A stretch of DNA of 28,772 nt from Schoenoplectus triqueter (taxonomy: Eukaryota > Streptophyta > Magnoliopsida > Poales > Cyperaceae), in NCBI GenBank assembly GCA_964058805.1, contig CAXKVV010000117.1, positions 1 through 28,772 of the forward strand. The letters run 5' to 3'. The notes under the pieces are model-generated. The model had not been told where the DNA came from. It made no database searches and was given only the letters and a program-made list of their open reading frames with translations. Below are positions 27,521 to 28,772 of this stretch, piece by piece (the stretch's first letter is position 1; every line of letters begins with the position of its first letter). A program made the translations under genes and the position numbers.

Positions 27521-27540
27521 CAACAATTCTAGTAGTACAT

Positions 27541-27882
27541 TTGATTAAAATAACATTCATTCATTCATATATAATGTTTTCCATACATTTAACTTGGACC
27601 CAAAAAAATAGTCAGTACATGAGCTATATAGCCACAAGTAAGTAACTGAACATTTACAAAAAATATGGCATCTTAGGCTCCAACACCAGTGCATCACCAT
27701 ATTTTTTATGAGTTATAACCGCTACAAAAGTTTCATACATTTAACTAGTGCAGTAAATAACTATAGATCTCAAGTCAAGTCATTAAAACACCATCCATGC
27801 TCATTGCTATTCAAAAAATTGCAACAAAAAAACAAATATAACAGCTACTAACCTACTTCACCCTACTTCACCCCCTTTGTTC
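27541..27882. other. Spacer between CACTA element and transposon-protein remnant
   Basis: AT-rich, no coding region recognised. Would be the 3' untranslated region if the minus-strand remnant to the right belonged to an older CACTA element ending at 23786. Confidence 0.35.
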
Positions 27883-28690
27883 TTACCGGATATGACTGTT
27901 GAACATATTTGGATACAAGTCGGTACCTGAGAACCATTGAGCTAGACCTGGTTCGATACTTAATGGATTGCCTTGATCTCCAGTGCCTCGTATGCCAACT
28001 GGTGCACCTTGTGGTGGCAGCGTGTGATATGCCACTGATGCTCCAATATCATGTGCACTCTCTGATGGTGGAGCTTGCCCTGGCCATTGAACCTGTTTCA
28101 AATCTGTAAGTATGGTTTGATTGATGATTCTAATTAGTTTATTTTTTAATTAGTAGAAGTTAGCACTGTCATATTAATTTGCCATCATAAAACTCTAGAT
28201 TTATTATTTACATTGCAATACAAGTGTTCTAAAATTCAGCAAAGTTTTGAAAGAATGTGTAAGTATTACTTACATTAACTTGAGGCATTTGCACACCGAT
28301 AACTGAGAACAATTGAGAGAATAAAAAGTTATTGTGATCGTTGCGCTCATTCTCAAGACGGTCTCTCCTTGCACATTCTTCTGCAAGCTGGTTTTATTTC
28401 TCTTGCAGCATTGTTACTACTTCTTAAGATGAAAACATATGTTGGCTCTGTTGTTGTGTCAGTCCAGAGGCAGAGAGTGTTGAAGTCATTCGTGTAGGTC
28501 TAACACGTGTATTAGAGTTTGGCAGGAAGACATGGTCGAGCTTGCAGTCAAAGCCAAACTTTCTACCATGGCTGGGCCCACCGGTGGTCATCAGCCATAA
28601 AAGCTCATCTGACTTACCAGCATATTCGAGATCATGCTACAACTTCTTAACTCTCTCATATAATATATCATTAGAGATTTTTATTCATCA
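27883..28690 (-). pseudogene. Two-exon remnant of a plant En/Spm (Ptta-type) transposon protein
   Basis: Reading the - strand, exon-like sequence from about 28690 to 28274 encodes ISNDILYERVKKL, then HDLEYAGKSDELLWLMTTGG, PSHGRKFGFDCKLDHVF, a QQQSQHM stretch and a Leu/Glu-rich coiled-coil-like end (RRDRLENERNDHNNFLFSQL). GTAAG follows at 28273. An intron of about 181 bases ends at CAG before 28092, and a second exon (VQWPGQAPPSESAHDIGASV, then GLAQWFSGTDLYPNMF) runs to the stop at 27883. Three in-frame stops occur in the first exon. Domain style resembles the C-terminal part of plant Ptta/En/Spm transposase (Transposase_24), which is a recollection of the family, not a search result. The upstream part lies beyond the window. 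Confidence 0.55.
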
Positions 28691-28772
28691 TTGCAAGGCT
28701 AAAAATTAACTATTTCTTTAAAGACCTAGCTAGCTTGCATACAGTTTGAAAATAAATTGAATAGTTTAGAAC
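28691..28772. other. Window edge, no feature seen
   Basis: AT-rich sequence, probably an intron or upstream part of the minus-strand transposon remnant; nothing more can be supported. Confidence 0.3.

Larger units (their letters stand above)
24434..27537. mobile_element. CACTA (En/Spm) element, 3.1 kb, TSD CAT
   Basis: Left end CACTACTAGAATTTGAG; right end AATTCTAGTAGTA, the complement of TACTACTAGAATT, so its last base has changed from G to A. CAT directly flanks both sides (24431-24433 and 27538-27540). Subterminal repeats of TTTCCGTG / CACGGAAAT type occur near 24477-24620 on the left and, much more densely, 27200-27520 on the right. No complete transposase frame. A UTR-like pyrimidine-rich stretch near 24880-25160 and several exon-like fragments on the + strand (25567-26803) lie inside. 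Non-autonomous, possibly a deletion derivative or a carrier of captured sequence. Confidence 0.9.

Overview
The window is plant nuclear DNA, most likely from a eudicot. It is AT-rich, contains no intact host gene, and is built from nested and clustered transposable elements of typical plant families: Ty3/gypsy LTR retrotransposons, CACTA elements and foldback MITEs. The species cannot be named from the sequence. All structure was found by eye, by matching termini, target-site duplications (TSDs), primer-binding sites (PBS), polypurine tracts (PPT) and domain motifs.

Layout, left to right. 1-2387: non-coding, LTR-like flank with degenerate internal repeats and a G-box/GGNCCC-rich stretch. 2393-14169: an old, dead Ty3/gypsy element on the + strand (LTRs 2393-3054 and 13507-14169, TSD ATGTG) with degraded gag, protease, RT and RNase H and almost no integrase. 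Its gag is split by a second complete LTR element on the - strand at 3529-10583 (LTRs 3529-4884 and 9207-10583, TSD TGCAT). That inner element carries only gag and an aspartic protease, with no RT, RNase H or integrase, so it is non-autonomous; its tRNA-Asp-type PBS and duplicated PPT suggest the Athila/Tat side of Ty3/gypsy. LTR divergence counted by eye is about 6.6% for the outer pair and 2.5% for the inner pair, which agrees with the nesting order.

14175-15590: the other side of the locus the outer element entered, with two internal tandem duplications, one holding two copies of a TATA-containing block. 15590-19521: old degraded repeats and AT-rich DNA. 19522-20781: a non-autonomous CACTA element (TSD ATT) made largely of hairpin-forming subterminal repeats. 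20850-21714: two different foldback MITEs back to back in one (TA)n tract. These insertions sit in or beside an AT-rich minisatellite that resumes at 21715-22205. 22280-22660 is GA-rich low-complexity DNA.

23786-28772: CACTA-rich. A 3.1-kb element at 24434-27537 (TSD CAT) has subterminal repeats and a few exon-like fragments. To its right lies a minus-strand, stop-containing two-exon remnant resembling a plant En/Spm (Ptta-type) transposon protein. A CACTACTAGAA terminus at 23786 may be the end of the older CACTA element that carried this remnant and was later split by the 24434-27537 copy. No gene network can be described; the genes present are transposon genes, nearly all broken. The most unusual items are the gag-protease-only element whose LTRs and coding region share a GCGGTCCGC motif, and the paired foldback elements sharing a terminus inside one (TA)n tract.
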